A stretch of DNA of 64,000 nt from contig CM070718.1 of assembly GCA_036346275.1 (NCBI GenBank), positions 56,486,188 to 56,550,187 of the forward strand, written 5' to 3'. The position numbers were made by a program, and so were the translations under genes. The notes under the pieces were generated by a model. It ran no database searches and was not told where the DNA came from. It saw only the letters and a program-made list of their open reading frames with translations. Source of the DNA: Otatea glauca. Lineage: Eukaryota; Streptophyta; Magnoliopsida; Poales; Poaceae. Positions 1 to 9,936 of the stretch are shown one piece after another (the stretch's first letter is position 1; each line of letters starts with the position of its first letter).

Positions 1-1277
1 GATCTTGATAAGGTGGCTGTCCAGCACAACTTGAAGATACAAAGTTTGCACTTGGCTAAACTAATCAAACAAAATCCAAGTGTCTAAAGCGGCGGCTACT
101 GAATATATGAGGGGGAGGGATATGAGAGGGTCGTGCTAGGGTTGTGTGCTGTAAGGGGGGGCGCACACAACTTGGGCTTGTGCCCCAACACACTTATAAG
201 GCCCGAAACAGCCCAAAACAATATTATAGTACATTGTTTTAATGATTCCGACTGATTTACGATGAATCTGGGCCTGAGATTAGATCAATTGGAAAGATCT
301 CGTTGTAAGCTTTCAATCAAGTCTAAGTTCACCCAAATCGGAGTCCGTATACAAAAGTTATTCATATTTGAAGTCGGTGCTGTCTCAGGAGGCCGAATTG
401 GATTCCAGAATGTGATGGATTTGATCTCTCTCTCTTCTTGGCCCGTGGATGATGTGTTGGAGTTGGCACAACCAAATGTGGTCATATCCATAGTTGTGAT
501 GTCCTCATCATCATCCTCTTCTTGAATTTGAGTCGTCCTCGACTCATGCTCATCTTTTAGCTTGTCCTCAACAAAAAATATTCTCATCTGAAAATCATCC
601 ACAAAGCTCAATATTTCTTTCCAGCATATAAAGGCATGTTGAAAGCTAGCACTCTTGGATGCTTCCTCCCTTCCGTGAAGAAAAGCCATCCTAGTAGATG
701 TAGACGATGTAGAGGATGTCGTGAAGTGTCGCCAAACTGATATAGCGTTGATCATATCCAGGACGAGCATGGTCTCATCATCCTCTCGTCCTCCCTCCCC
801 TTCAACCCCATTGACCACCACAAATGCCCCACCCTTTCAATCCAATTCCGGTGACCCCATCGATCGATGCCCCTTTCCTCTCATTAGAATAGTGCAAATG
901 GGCCGAGTCTGAGCCGGCACGGCATGAAGCAGGTATGAAGCGCAAATAGGCCGTGCCTGGGCTCACCGAAGATGAGATGGACCTGCATGGCATGGCACGG
1001 TGGGCATGACGGGCTGTCGCGGCCAGGCATGATTGAGGCACGAAGCACGATGAACCCGAGCTGGACCGGCCCAGCACGGCACGACGCCCACCTCTATTAA
1101 TATATATGCTGCACAGACTACATTCACGGAATAAACACGCTAACCTTTTTCAGGGCTATAAGCCCCACCTTAAGACCATCCTAAACCATAAAACATCGGA
1201 GATCCAAGATGGGAGTGAGTTGGAATGTGTGTGCTGTCATCAGTCTTTGTATCCAATTCTTTCGCCCGCTATATGTA
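1..1277. other. Repeat-derived intergenic sequence, no gene assigned
   Basis: No recognisable gene. One 178-codon open frame lies on the minus strand (821 to 285), acidic and Ser/Thr-rich with a run of Glu/Asp near its middle. I do not recognise it, and it has no visible exon structure. From about 890 to 1095 the sequence is rich in GGCACGG/GGCCCAGCACGG-type words and ends in CCCACCTCTA, which looks like an old dispersed grass repeat. Confidence that this is non-genic is moderate. Confidence 0.4.
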
Positions 1278-1387
1278 CTAGCCTGTACAGCGCGCTACGC
1301 CGCGCCGATGTGCACAGGATGTATCGGTATATACGCATCGCTGAAAGCAGTTATGCTATCGCTGCGATCGAAAGACATTAGTATAGA
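1278..1387 (-). mobile_element. Possible miniature Helitron (about 110 bp)
   Basis: Read on the minus strand, the segment starts TCTATACTAATGTC, close to the TCTATACTA-type 5' ends of plant Helitrons. It ends with a GC-rich hairpin (gcgcggcgtagcgcgc, about 1294-1309), a 12-base spacer and CTAG followed by T (T at 1277). The CTAGT end and the upstream hairpin are Helitron hallmarks. The base before the 5' TC is G, not the expected A, so the 5' boundary is uncertain. It is far too short to encode anything. Confidence 0.35.
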
Positions 1388-2027
1388 CAAACAAGACATA
1401 GATTTATGCCGGGAATGAAGGAGCAAGGCGTAAAAGATATGCTATAGCAGAAGCTGCACATCATTGGTTATAAGGAGCAAACGCGGTTTTATGGGTCAGG
1501 AATTGTTCTTTGGAGTGGCATACGCTAGTTGTTTGGGCACTTCATGGGTTTCGGCGGTCAGGACGGGTCACGTCTTTGGGCCGTACGTGCGTGTGTGCAG
1601 ATGTGTTCGATGACTGCAAGAAACGGTTCTCTCTATGTAACCGTGTAAGGAGTGCTTACTGGAAGTGCGAGCCGGAGGAAACGACGCCGGCCGTGGTTCT
1701 CGCAGGGGGCTCTTTGGTGAAACTGTAAAGAATCTCAATAATAACGTAGAGCGATATATACGTTATGGTGTCGGCAGCAGTATACAAATGTAGTATAGAA
1801 TCATCGATAATTGTAGAACAGAGTTAGTCTATCTAGGACAACATAAATCGATAATTGTAGAACAGAGTTAGTCTATCTAGGACAACATAAATCGACTAAG
1901 TATAGAATCTAGGAGCACGATTATGTTCGTGGCTGGGCTGTCTCTATTTGGATTAAACACAACAGGCGTCACTGCCGTGGACATAGGTAATAGAATATAA
2001 CTTCTTGATGTATATTATATTATATAC
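1388..2027. other. Intergenic stretch without recognised genes
   Basis: No gene recognised. The only structure seen is a short tandem duplication at 1804-1892. A 72-codon open frame at 1510-1728 has no recognisable features. Confidence 0.4.
1804..1892. repeat. Two-copy tandem repeat, unit about 45 bp
   Basis: The unit beginning with atcgataattgtagaacag and ending at gacaacataa occurs twice back to back with no mismatch that I see, followed by a truncated third start (atcgac). Perfect identity suggests a recent slippage or unequal-exchange duplication. Confidence 0.8.
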
Positions 2028-3527
2028 TCCATATAATGCTGCCAAGAATTCCAGCGCTCAGGGCGCGTCCCGAGCGCTTCGCCCCTCTATGCCGACCCGT
2101 CTGTTGAAACGATGGTTCTGCCTACGTCATCTGTGCTGCCGCCCTTCGATGTTTCGGGGCCCTCTGTAGGTACGGTCTGTTCGTCCTTGGTGCTGTTTCT
2201 TTCCTTTTTCCCTATCACTGCGTCGATTGCCCATCTGGTCGCTCACCTGCGTCGTTATTCCATGCCAGTCTTACTGCTCCTGCTATCTGTGGCCCTGTGA
2301 TGTTTCGGCCTCTCTCGGTTTGCCTTCGTCCTGCCCGTTGCCCGCACAGCACGTTCTGGCCCTTGCCCATGTCCATTCGCATTGTCGTCCTGTTCTTTCG
2401 CCCTTTCTATGCATTCCTTTGTTGACGCTTGCTTTGTATCTAGCTTGTCTTTATTTTCCCGCATTGTGCATCTATAGTAGTGGTTTCCTTCAATTCTTTT
2501 ACCGGTATTGCAGGCCAAACACACACCGTCCTTTCCTGACGTGCTTCAACCGACGTCCCCGTCAGGACAGGTTATCATTCTACATCATTTCATAACCCAT
2601 ATTCTGTGATTATTGCCTTATACAGTACGTAGTTTTCCCTAACCCATCTTCGTCACATACAGGTTTCACCGCAAATGGAACACACGCTCAAAAGACCGCA
2701 GCGCAGCATCGATGCTGAACTCACTGCCTCTGAGGACGATGCATGATAGGTTTCATTTTGCTTACCCTTTGTTCAGCTTTTTAGCCTCCAGACAGCCTTT
2801 CCGTACAAAACTGATGTTTAACTGCCTGTCAAGAGAAAGTTATTCCTCGATAGGTCTACTGATTAACATCGTAACAGGTATATCATCGGCAGCCCTATAT
2901 GTAACAGTGCCAAAAACTGTACTTACCATTCTACAACACGTTATTCAAACATCTTTTTCTTGTAGAGAACCAGAAGGCAGCGTCAAGACACACGGACCCT
3001 TCCTCTGCTCGAATGAAGCCATCGTATCTGCCACCAAATATGTACAAATTTCGACGTGCACCACACACCGCCAGCTATCAAACACCCTCTGCTTAGTTTA
3101 AGTTTCGCTGTGTCCCAGCCTTGCTGATGCGCACCTTTGTCTATTGTGCCTTTTGTAGCCTGAAACGAAGAACTGTTGCTTTGCGTTCTGCTGTTCGCTG
3201 ACCTAAGCTACTGTCATCGGATATTTTGCTCTCTGTACACAGCTATCGCTGGCCAATGTAAGACCCTTTGTCCTTACCTACAAATGTTAACTATCTTTAG
3301 CTATATATGTATGTGTAATGACGCCTGTGCTTAACGTTTTCGCTGAGCATTCAGCTCCTTACTGAATCGTTCCGATTTGTTAAACCGAAGCTCTTGACTT
3401 ACTCGATCATCCTCGCTTGGCTTCCCATAAAATACCTGGCAACATCTTTCACTCCCTCCGCCGGACACGTTACAAAAATCCTAACGTTCATACAGACCGG
3501 CGCGGCATAGCGCGCAAATATGTCTAG
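2028..3527 (+). mobile_element. Helitron-like non-autonomous element, pyrimidine-rich interior
   Basis: The 3' end (3498-3527) has a GC-rich hairpin (ggcgcggcatagcgcgc), a short spacer and CTAG followed by T, as in Helitrons. The proposed 5' end (TC about 2028) is followed by aatgctgccaagaattccagcgct, which resembles the 5' region of the neighbouring element at 3532. The interior is C/T-rich on the plus strand with several unrelated open frames (2112-2595, 2712-3101). I recognise no captured gene and no Rep/helicase. The 3' end is firmer than the 5' end. Confidence 0.4.
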
Positions 3528-3531
3528 TCTA

Positions 3532-4037
3532 TCTAATGCCGGAAAGAATTGGAGCGCATGCAGCCGAGCCTTCTCTTTTTTTTTGCGAAAAAACCCTCCG
3601 TAAAATCTAAAATTGCGGATAGGTCCTTCCACCGAATATTTTGCAAAAAAACCCGGAGTAAACCGAAATTACAGATAGGTCCTTCTAATTACGGATAGGT
3701 CCTTCGCCCGTTTTTTCCTAGGGATTTTTCCAAAAAAGACATGTACTTTCGTGTATTCACAAACGGGTCCTCCAACATTTTTTTACCATCGCGGAAAGGT
3801 CCTTCACCCGTTTTTTTTAATTTTTCCAGAATAGGCCCCATAGATCTATATATTCGCAAACGGATCCTCCACCGTTTTTTTCAATCGCGGCTCCGATTTT
3901 CCCAATCGCAGATAGGTCCTCCCAGGCTGATTTTTTTTTAAAAAACACCACCAAAAAAAAACCTAAATTTCCTTTTTAGAAAAAAATCAGCATAGATTTT
4001 TTTCGCACGGCGCAGCATCGCGCGCGGTTCTACCTAG
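3532..4037 (+). mobile_element. Non-autonomous Helitron-like element, copy A
   Basis: It starts A|TCTAATGCCGG at 3532 and ends in a GC-rich imperfect hairpin (about 4007-4027), a spacer and CTAG|T (CTAG 4034-4037). The interior repeats phrases of the type 'gtccttccaccg...tttttgcaaaaaa'. The element at 56404-56850 shares the 5' end, these interior phrases and the 3' end, which supports one family. No coding capacity. Confidence 0.5.
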
Positions 4038-4680
4038 TATATATGATATATGGGCGCATCATCTGCCCGTCGGTTCACATGGTAGCTCGTGGATATCTTT
4101 TTCTTCCCGGTGATTACGAGGTAGAATAAACGCACCACCGCGTGCAGATCAAAAAAACGACTAAACGGCTCGATTTTCGTCCGTATCGACGCGGCCCAGC
4201 TTCTAAAACAGCTCGGTAAATCGATCCAATTCAAAAATTCGAAAAAATTTATGCGACGTAAACCGGTCGAAAATCAATAAAAATCGCTCAAAATATCAAC
4301 CGCAAAAAAATTCTAACTAGTCCGTTGATTTTTCATGGAAATCGGTCGATTTTTTATTTTTTTCAAAAATTTTGATTTTGAATCTGTACGATTTTTGACC
4401 GATTTTTGGTTTGATATTTCCGATTTTCGAAATTAGGGTAGTTTTCTCCGAATCAATATTGTTAATCCTGCATATGAGTGTACGTATTCTTTTAGTATAC
4501 ATCTAAAAATTTAGAAATCAAAGATAAATCTATGACCTTATAGGGATTCTAGTAGCTATCATTCGAGGTACAGGGAAAAAGGTCTGATATACAATGGTCT
4601 GAAATAGTACAATTATATTCCTATTTTACAGATACACATGGCGGTCATAGGATGACGTAAAAAAACCGTACAGCTCATGC
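4038..4680. other. AT-rich intergenic sequence
   Basis: The sequence has many short 'gaaaatcg/cgattttt' words in both orientations (4240-4440), as in decayed foldback elements. No gene, RNA or complete element recognised. Confidence 0.4.
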
Positions 4681-4689
4681 ACATATCTA

Positions 4690-5281
4690 TTACGATCTGA
4701 TTAGAGAGAAAGGAATAATAACATCAGGGTGCGACGATAGCGCGATAGCAAAACAGACATATATAGGACAGTACACAAAATATGTATAGGAAGAACGCGC
4801 GATCAGACCCGGAACACTTATCTCATGTGATTTGTTGTGCTCGCACTGAATAGACCGACTGCTGAGGCGAAAGCAAGCCTGAAGCAGAATATCTGTTCTG
4901 CAGTCTAGCATATGCAGTATTGCGATGTCATGTTCTGAGATCTGTGTTCTCTTATGTTGTCGGAATAAAATCTTCACTGTAGGGTTGTGTTGGAGGAGAC
5001 CGACAAGATTATGAGCTAAGATCTCCTGTGGAGTAGATGTTGGATCTTTTCCAGTATAAGTCACCGACACTTTGAATGGCTCAACGCTGCGATTTTCCCA
5101 TCCTGTGGTCTCAATAGGGAGAAAACCAGTATTTTTGGCATATATTCATTTTATTTCATAGAGCAAACTGTTGTGTTTCTGTCTAATGATATGAGCTGCA
5201 TCACTTGTAGCAACAGTGCTGTCACTAAAGAGATCTACCCAACATTGTTCATTTTTGAATCTCTTACGTGCAACATTCAAG
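4690..5281 (-). pseudogene. 3' part of an unrecognised minus-strand gene split by the Sirevirus
   Basis: On the minus strand an open frame runs from the retroelement insertion (5286) to a stop near 5124. It continues the frame found on the other side of the insertion (about 17679-17777), reading through the GGTTC target site as Asn-Tyr-Glu-Pro-Leu-Asn. A second open block (5070 to 4690, about 126 codons) contains a Leu/His-rich helical segment and may be the next exon. I do not recognise the protein. The 12.4-kb insertion means that it cannot be expressed intact from this allele. Confidence 0.35.
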
Positions 5282-5286
5282 GGTTC
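5282..5286 (+). repeat. Target-site duplication GGTTC (left copy)
   Basis: The five bases GGTTC immediately left of the 5' LTR are repeated exactly at 17674-17678 to the right of the 3' LTR. A 5-bp duplication is the norm for copia integrases and fixes both element boundaries. Confidence 0.9.
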
Positions 5287-5404
5287 TCAAGGACCACGTG
5301 GAGGTCCATCCTTGTTTGTGATGACTATTTGACGTTATGTGATCTAAGATATTTTAGATTTGAGTTTGGATTTTAATTTGATTTCAAGTTGAAAGTTGCA
5401 TGTG

Positions 5405-5950
5405 CGTTGGACCAAATTTTTATGATCTTCATGTGTTAGCCGGACCAAATTTTTGTGATCTTCATGTGTTGGCCGGACCAAATTTTGTGATCTTCATGTG
5501 TTGGCCGGACCAAATTTTTGTGGTCTTCATGTGTTGGCCGGACCAAATTTTGTGATCTTCATGTGTTGGCCGGACCAAATTTTGCGATCTTCATGTGTTG
5601 GCCGGACCAAATTTTTGTGATCTTCATGTGTTGGCCGGACCAAATTTTGTGATCTTCATGTGTTGGCCGGACCAAATTTTTGTGATCTTCATGTGTAGGC
5701 CGGACCAAAATTTTATGATCTTCATGTGTTGGCCGGACCAAATTTTTGTGATCTTCATGTGTTTGCCGGACCAAATTTTGTGATCTTCATGTGTTGGCCG
5801 GACCAAATTTTTGTGATCTTCATATGTATGACGGACCAAATCGCGATAGTGCTCATGTGTTCTACGGACCAAATTTTTGTGATTCTCATATGTATGACGG
5901 ACCAAATCGCGATGGTTCTCATGTGTACTACGGACCAAATTTACTAGCGT
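5405..5950. repeat. Tandem array in 5' LTR, unit 32-33 bp, about 17 units
   Basis: The unit is GCCGGACCAAATTTT followed by (T)GTGATCTTCATGTGTTG. The first 12-13 units are near-identical. The last four change to ACGGACCAAATCGCGAT or similar and alternate between two subtypes. Many units are 33 bp, so open frames run through the array on both strands. These translations repeat an 11-residue block and are not taken as genes. Confidence 0.92.
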
Positions 5951-6723
5951 GCAGTAATATGCACTTTTGAAGGTCTTCCCGTGCTCAAAAAATTATTTGG
6001 TCTACATGAAAGTTGTAGAGAATTTCAAGTCGCTTTTTTTTCATGTTGACAAGTTTTTCATTTGAGCAACATAAAAAATCATATAAAATCGGGAAGGTTA
6101 ACAGAGATTTTCACGTGTATGACGGACCAATTTTCCAGCGTGCAGTAATATGCATTTTTGAGGGTCTTCTCGTGCTCGAAAAATTATGTGTTCAACATAA
6201 AAGTTGTAGAGAATTTCGATACACAACTTTTTCATGTTGATAAGATTTTCAGTAGAACAACATATAAAATCATAACAAATTGAGAAGATCCTGCTGTATT
6301 GAAAACAGCTTGTCTGCATTTGGTTGAAATGCTTTGGTCTGTTTTTGGTCTTTTCTAACCCCAACTCGTGATCGAATTGTTGTGATGGGTTCATGTTGGA
6401 ACCAAGAAGGGATTTCTTGTCTTTGTGAATGTAGGACTTCATTTGGTGGTCATGGTGAGGCGAAGGGAGGTTGGAACTAGGCATGTGATGGCCGGAGGTT
6501 CAAGTTGGTCGGAAGTTCGCCGGAAGATGGCCGGAGATAAAGTCGGTACAGTTCCAAGAGACAAGAGATCAGTGGAGAAGCTAGCTTATCACTACTTGGA
6601 TCAAGGAGAGCTGTAGGGTTGCAGTTCTGGAAGATAAAGTAGTGGATAAAGTGTAGCTTGCTGTCAGGTGTACTAAGAAATTTGAAGCAAGACATCCAAG
6701 GGTGGGGATTGATCCCAGGTCAC

Positions 6724-6731
6724 TATAAATA
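6724..6731 (+). promoter_or_regulatory. TATA box of the 5' LTR
   Basis: TATAAATA sits in a GC-richer context (cactataaatagaggggtag), followed within 40 bp by a C/T-rich stretch typical of an LTR transcription start. The same sequence occurs at 16855-16862 in the 3' LTR. It is the likely U3 promoter. The start site itself was not determined. Confidence 0.7.
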
Positions 6732-7541
6732 GAGGGGTAGGGGCAGCCTTCCCTCTTTGAAGGTTCTGAGGTTTTTGCTGCTCATTTGAGTTTTGCTCAC
6801 TTTGTTGTGAGGCTTTGTAAACCTCCCTTCCAGAAATGAAATGTTCTTCATTTATATTCTAGTTTCATTTCCTTTACGCATTTACATTACGCACTTAAAT
6901 TCTGCTATCTAAATTCCGCATTTACTTACTTGCAATTTACTTCATGTAATTTGGAATTGCCTCATCTCCTTCTATATGCTATTGAATCTTTGTTGAAATT
7001 CATGGTTGATGAACTCTTCTCTTGATTCGATGCTTTCAATCATTTAGGCAATCATACATTCTTGTTGCAAGTTATAAATCATGTGTTCTTGAAATGCGTA
7101 AGCGTGTGACTTGCGTTCTTTAGTTTTGATTTGCTTCGGTTCTTGTTGCCAAGGATGAGAGATTGATTGGATGAATCTTCACTTAGAACATATCCAAATC
7201 CTCTAGGCAATCTGGTTCAAGTTCTGCAAAGAAACCGATCTTTTGTTCCTTCATAATGAATTCTTAATTGATCGAGTTTTGGTGTTTACTCCTGTGATAT
7301 CTTGCTTGCTGTGACTTGTGAGAAGGCATTCAAGTCTATCTTGATCTTTAGAATCTCACGAGCAAGCCAAGATCACAGATTGGCTTTGGAGTCATCTTTG
7401 TTTTACGAACACTGCTTGTGTTTTTCTAGTCTCTGTTCTTTACAAGCAGTATTGAGTTTTTTTTTACTAGTATTTGTCCAAGAGGTGGGAAAATTTTGGG
7501 ACCATTCATCCCCCCTCTGGTCGCCATCTCGGTCTTTCAAT

Positions 7542-7555
7542 TGGTATCAGAGCCG
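7542..7555 (+). other. Primer-binding site (initiator Met-tRNA type)
   Basis: TGGTATCAGAGCCG begins two bases after the 5' LTR end. This is the standard plant copia primer site, complementary to the 3' end of initiator methionine tRNA. Confidence 0.9.
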
Positions 7556-7594
7556 GTTTTGCTCTTTCATAGATCTTGACCGGTCTCAAGAGCC

Positions 7595-8800
7595 ATGGTG
7601 ATGGACAAGTATTCCACCAAGCCACCCATTTTCTCTGGAGTCGATTTTCCATTCTGGAAGTCACGCATGGAGTCATACATCACTGCCCAGGGCTTCCTGA
7701 TTTGGCAGAAGGTGAAACTCCCATATGAGGTTCCTGCCGATGAAAACGTCACGGCCGGCAATATGGCTGACGTTGAGGCGAACGCTAAGGCAAGGAACAT
7801 CCTCATCTGAGGTCTTAGCGAAGTGAGTATGACAGATTTCTCACCTTCGTTACGCTCATGAGATTTGGGTGACCTCGATGCTTACCATGAGGGCACTACC
7901 CAAATCAAGGCGGTTCGACAGGACCAATTTAGCGTGAGTTCAACAAGTTTGAACAACATCTTTGGTGAGAGTCTTGACGAGTGCTTTGGTCGGTTCACGA
8001 AGATTTTGAGCGACCTCCGGCGATCGGTTGCATATACCACGACTCGGATAATGCTCGATATTTCTTGACCGCACTCGATCTTCGTGTTTGGGAAATGAAA
8101 GTGACCACCATCAAGGACACCACCGACTGTCGACCTTGACTCTTGACGGTCAGTATTCCGCCTCAAGACTCATGAGATCGGCGTCGTCTCGCGGAAGACG
8201 AAATCTCGATCGATGGCCTTGGTCACCAATCCCATTGGATCTTCCTCTTGACTCTTCTTGTGGTTTCTCTCTCTCCACCCTTTGCGAGCTAGCGATGACC
8301 AAGCTGGAAAAATTTCGGAAAATGAGCTTGCTCTTCTTGCTCGCAAGTTTTCTCATGCCTACAAGAGGGTAAGAGAGAGAAAAGAGGTGGCGTGATCACC
8401 GCTTGAGTGTGGTGGCCCCAACCACATTCGAGCAAAGCGCCCTAAGGCGGAGAAGGGCAAGAACGAACAAAGGCGGTTCGGGCAAGAACGATTACACCGA
8501 TAAGAACCGCAACAAGAAGGCCCCAACTCGTGAACCGGTGAAGAAGAAGTACCACAACCGCCAAGAACAAGAAGCTCTTTCACCGGGTCCTCGCGTGCTA
8601 CCGGCGACATCGAGCTTTCGACATCGAGAAGCTGGAGCGATGCAAGCGAGGGCGATCCGCAAGAGAAGGTGAAGAGCGGCGATGATTTCTCCGGCATGTG
8701 CTTCATGGCGACGCCATTGAAGTGGCGACTCCAGTATGCTGGTGACACGGATCGGTACCCACCTACGACGAGTTAAATGATGCCTTCTGTAAATTAGGCA
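7595..8800 (+). pseudogene. gag: Sirevirus gag, N-terminal part, frame-broken
   Basis: The start at 7595 opens with a Lys-Pro-Pro-x-Phe-Ser-Gly...Phe-Trp-Lys-Ser-Arg-Met motif, typical of copia Gag N-termini (retrotran_gag/UBN2 type). The frame stops at 7810. Gag-like pieces continue in other frames to about 8750, including a basic Lys/Arg/Asn stretch near 8455-8560. Several small insertions or deletions are therefore needed to explain it. In an active element this would be the capsid domain. The copy cannot make a full Gag. Confidence 0.75.
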
Positions 8801-8829
8801 AGTTTCATGCTAAGGCTAGGTCGAGGTGT

Positions 8830-9936
8830 TTGGAGTTAGAGAAGGAGGTAGATAGCCTGTCTCGGGAGTTAGTTTTACTTAAATCATGTTCCTCCCGAGA
8901 CTCTGATAGCTGTACTCTCTGTGATGCTTTGCTTGTGGAGCTGGAGAACCTAAGGAAATTGCATGATAGTGTGCTTGTTGATCTTGAGAATCTGAAGTCG
9001 AAGAATGCTAGTTCTGTTACCTTTGATATTCCTGCTGATGCTAGCTTTTCTCTTGCTCACTCAAATGCTTCTTGTAACAATTGCCCTAAACTGCTTACTG
9101 AAATTGATGACATGAGCTCACACCTTAGAAAGCTTTCTGCTAGGAATGATGAACTTGAATTGCATGCATCTAAGGACCCAGTCAGCTCATGTGAGAGTTG
9201 TAGGCAACTAAAACTTGACAATGATGCTTTGAATCTCAAGTGTGACCAACTTGCTAAGGACTTACTAGTTAAATCAAAAACTGGTTGCCTACTGTGTGTT
9301 GGGGTTAAGGATGATGTGGATAAAATCCATGTTGAGCTTAGGAAGAAGTTAGAAGACCAAACCCTTAGGATTAGAAATGCTTCTTGCGTTTCTTGTGAGG
9401 CCCTCAAGATTGAGGCAGCCGTGCTAAGGGAACAAAAAGCACGTGCTGAGAAATCTTCTCTTTCTGGTTCATATTCTTCCTCTTCTTCCCCCTATTCTTC
9501 ATGTGCCTCGTTCTTCCGGGAGTGTGAGTATCTCATGAGCACTCTCGAGAAGTTTGTTGGGGGCAAGAAGAAGCTCAATCTAATTCGGGACCAATCCAAG
9601 ATTAGCCGATTTAATCAGGGTCTAGGATTTGACTACTTGGAGCACGCTAGGACTCATCCTCCTACCATTGTGCGTGGCTCCAAGAGTGGTGAGATCGTGG
9701 TAGCTCCTGTGGTGAGTACCACGTGTTTAGGTCTGCTGGGATTGACCATGGGATTTACGAGCGAAGGGTGCTTCTCCTGTTTATACGCCTCTAGTAAGGC
9801 AAAGTACTCATGCACCTTCTGTAAGAAAGATGGTCACCTAGTGGATTTCTGTTTCAGGCACGCCAAGATCATCATGCGTGAGCATGTTCTTTGCTTTAGA
9901 GGTTTTCGAGGTCATCCCGGACTCGAGTGCTTCTAA
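8830..9936 (+). CDS. gag: Sirevirus gag, C-terminal coiled-coil and zinc knuckle (open 368 codons)
   Basis: This is the longest intact frame in the element. Residues 1-200 are strongly coiled-coil-like (Leu/Glu/Lys heptads) and carry five Cys-x-x-Cys pairs near residues 28, 82, 121, 153 and 186. A Ser-rich linker follows (about 208-222). A canonical CCHC zinc knuckle (C328-x2-C331-x4-H336-x4-C341) binds RNA in known Gag proteins. The first Met at 8830 is inside the original Gag, because upstream Gag sequence continues in broken frames, so it is not a true start. The frame ends at 9936, just before the protease region. Confidence 0.7.
   Translation: MELEKEVDSLSRELVLLKSCSSRDSDSCTLCDALLVELENLRKLHDSVLVDLENLKSKNASSVTFDIPADASFSLAHSNASCNNCPKLLTEIDDMSSHLRKLSARNDELELHASKDPVSSCESCRQLKLDNDALNLKCDQLAKDLLVKSKTGCLLCVGVKDDVDKIHVELRKKLEDQTLRIRNASCVSCEALKIEAAVLREQKARAEKSSLSGSYSSSSSPYSSCASFFRECEYLMSTLEKFVGGKKKLNLIRDQSKISRFNQGLGFDYLEHARTHPPTIVRGSKSGEIVVAPVVSTTCLGLLGLTMGFTSEGCFSCLYASSKAKYSCTFCKKDGHLVDFCFRHAKIIMREHVLCFRGFRGHPGLECF

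Larger units (their letters stand above)
5287..7539 (+). repeat. 5' LTR of the Sirevirus-like element
   Basis: It begins TCAAGGACCACG, where the 3' LTR has TGAAGGACCATG, so the terminal TG has mutated to TC. It ends CTTTCA at 7539. It carries a tandem array (5405-5950), a TATA box at 6724 and a long U5-like tail. It lacks a segment (roughly 85-90 bp) that the 3' LTR has at about 16735-16820, and has about three fewer array units. Confidence 0.9.

Noticed and set aside
2112..2595. Two plus-strand frames of 62 and 122 codons, Leu/Cys/Ser-rich
   Set aside because: The pyrimidine-rich base composition explains the hydrophobic look; no start context, homology or exon structure.
5559..5947. Open frames of 60-104 codons on both strands inside the LTR array
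   Set aside because: They are translations of a 32-33-bp tandem repeat with no independent start context; explained by repeat period.
7542..7555. Possible tRNA-related gene
   Set aside because: Only the primer-binding complement of initiator Met-tRNA next to the LTR; no tRNA fold is present.
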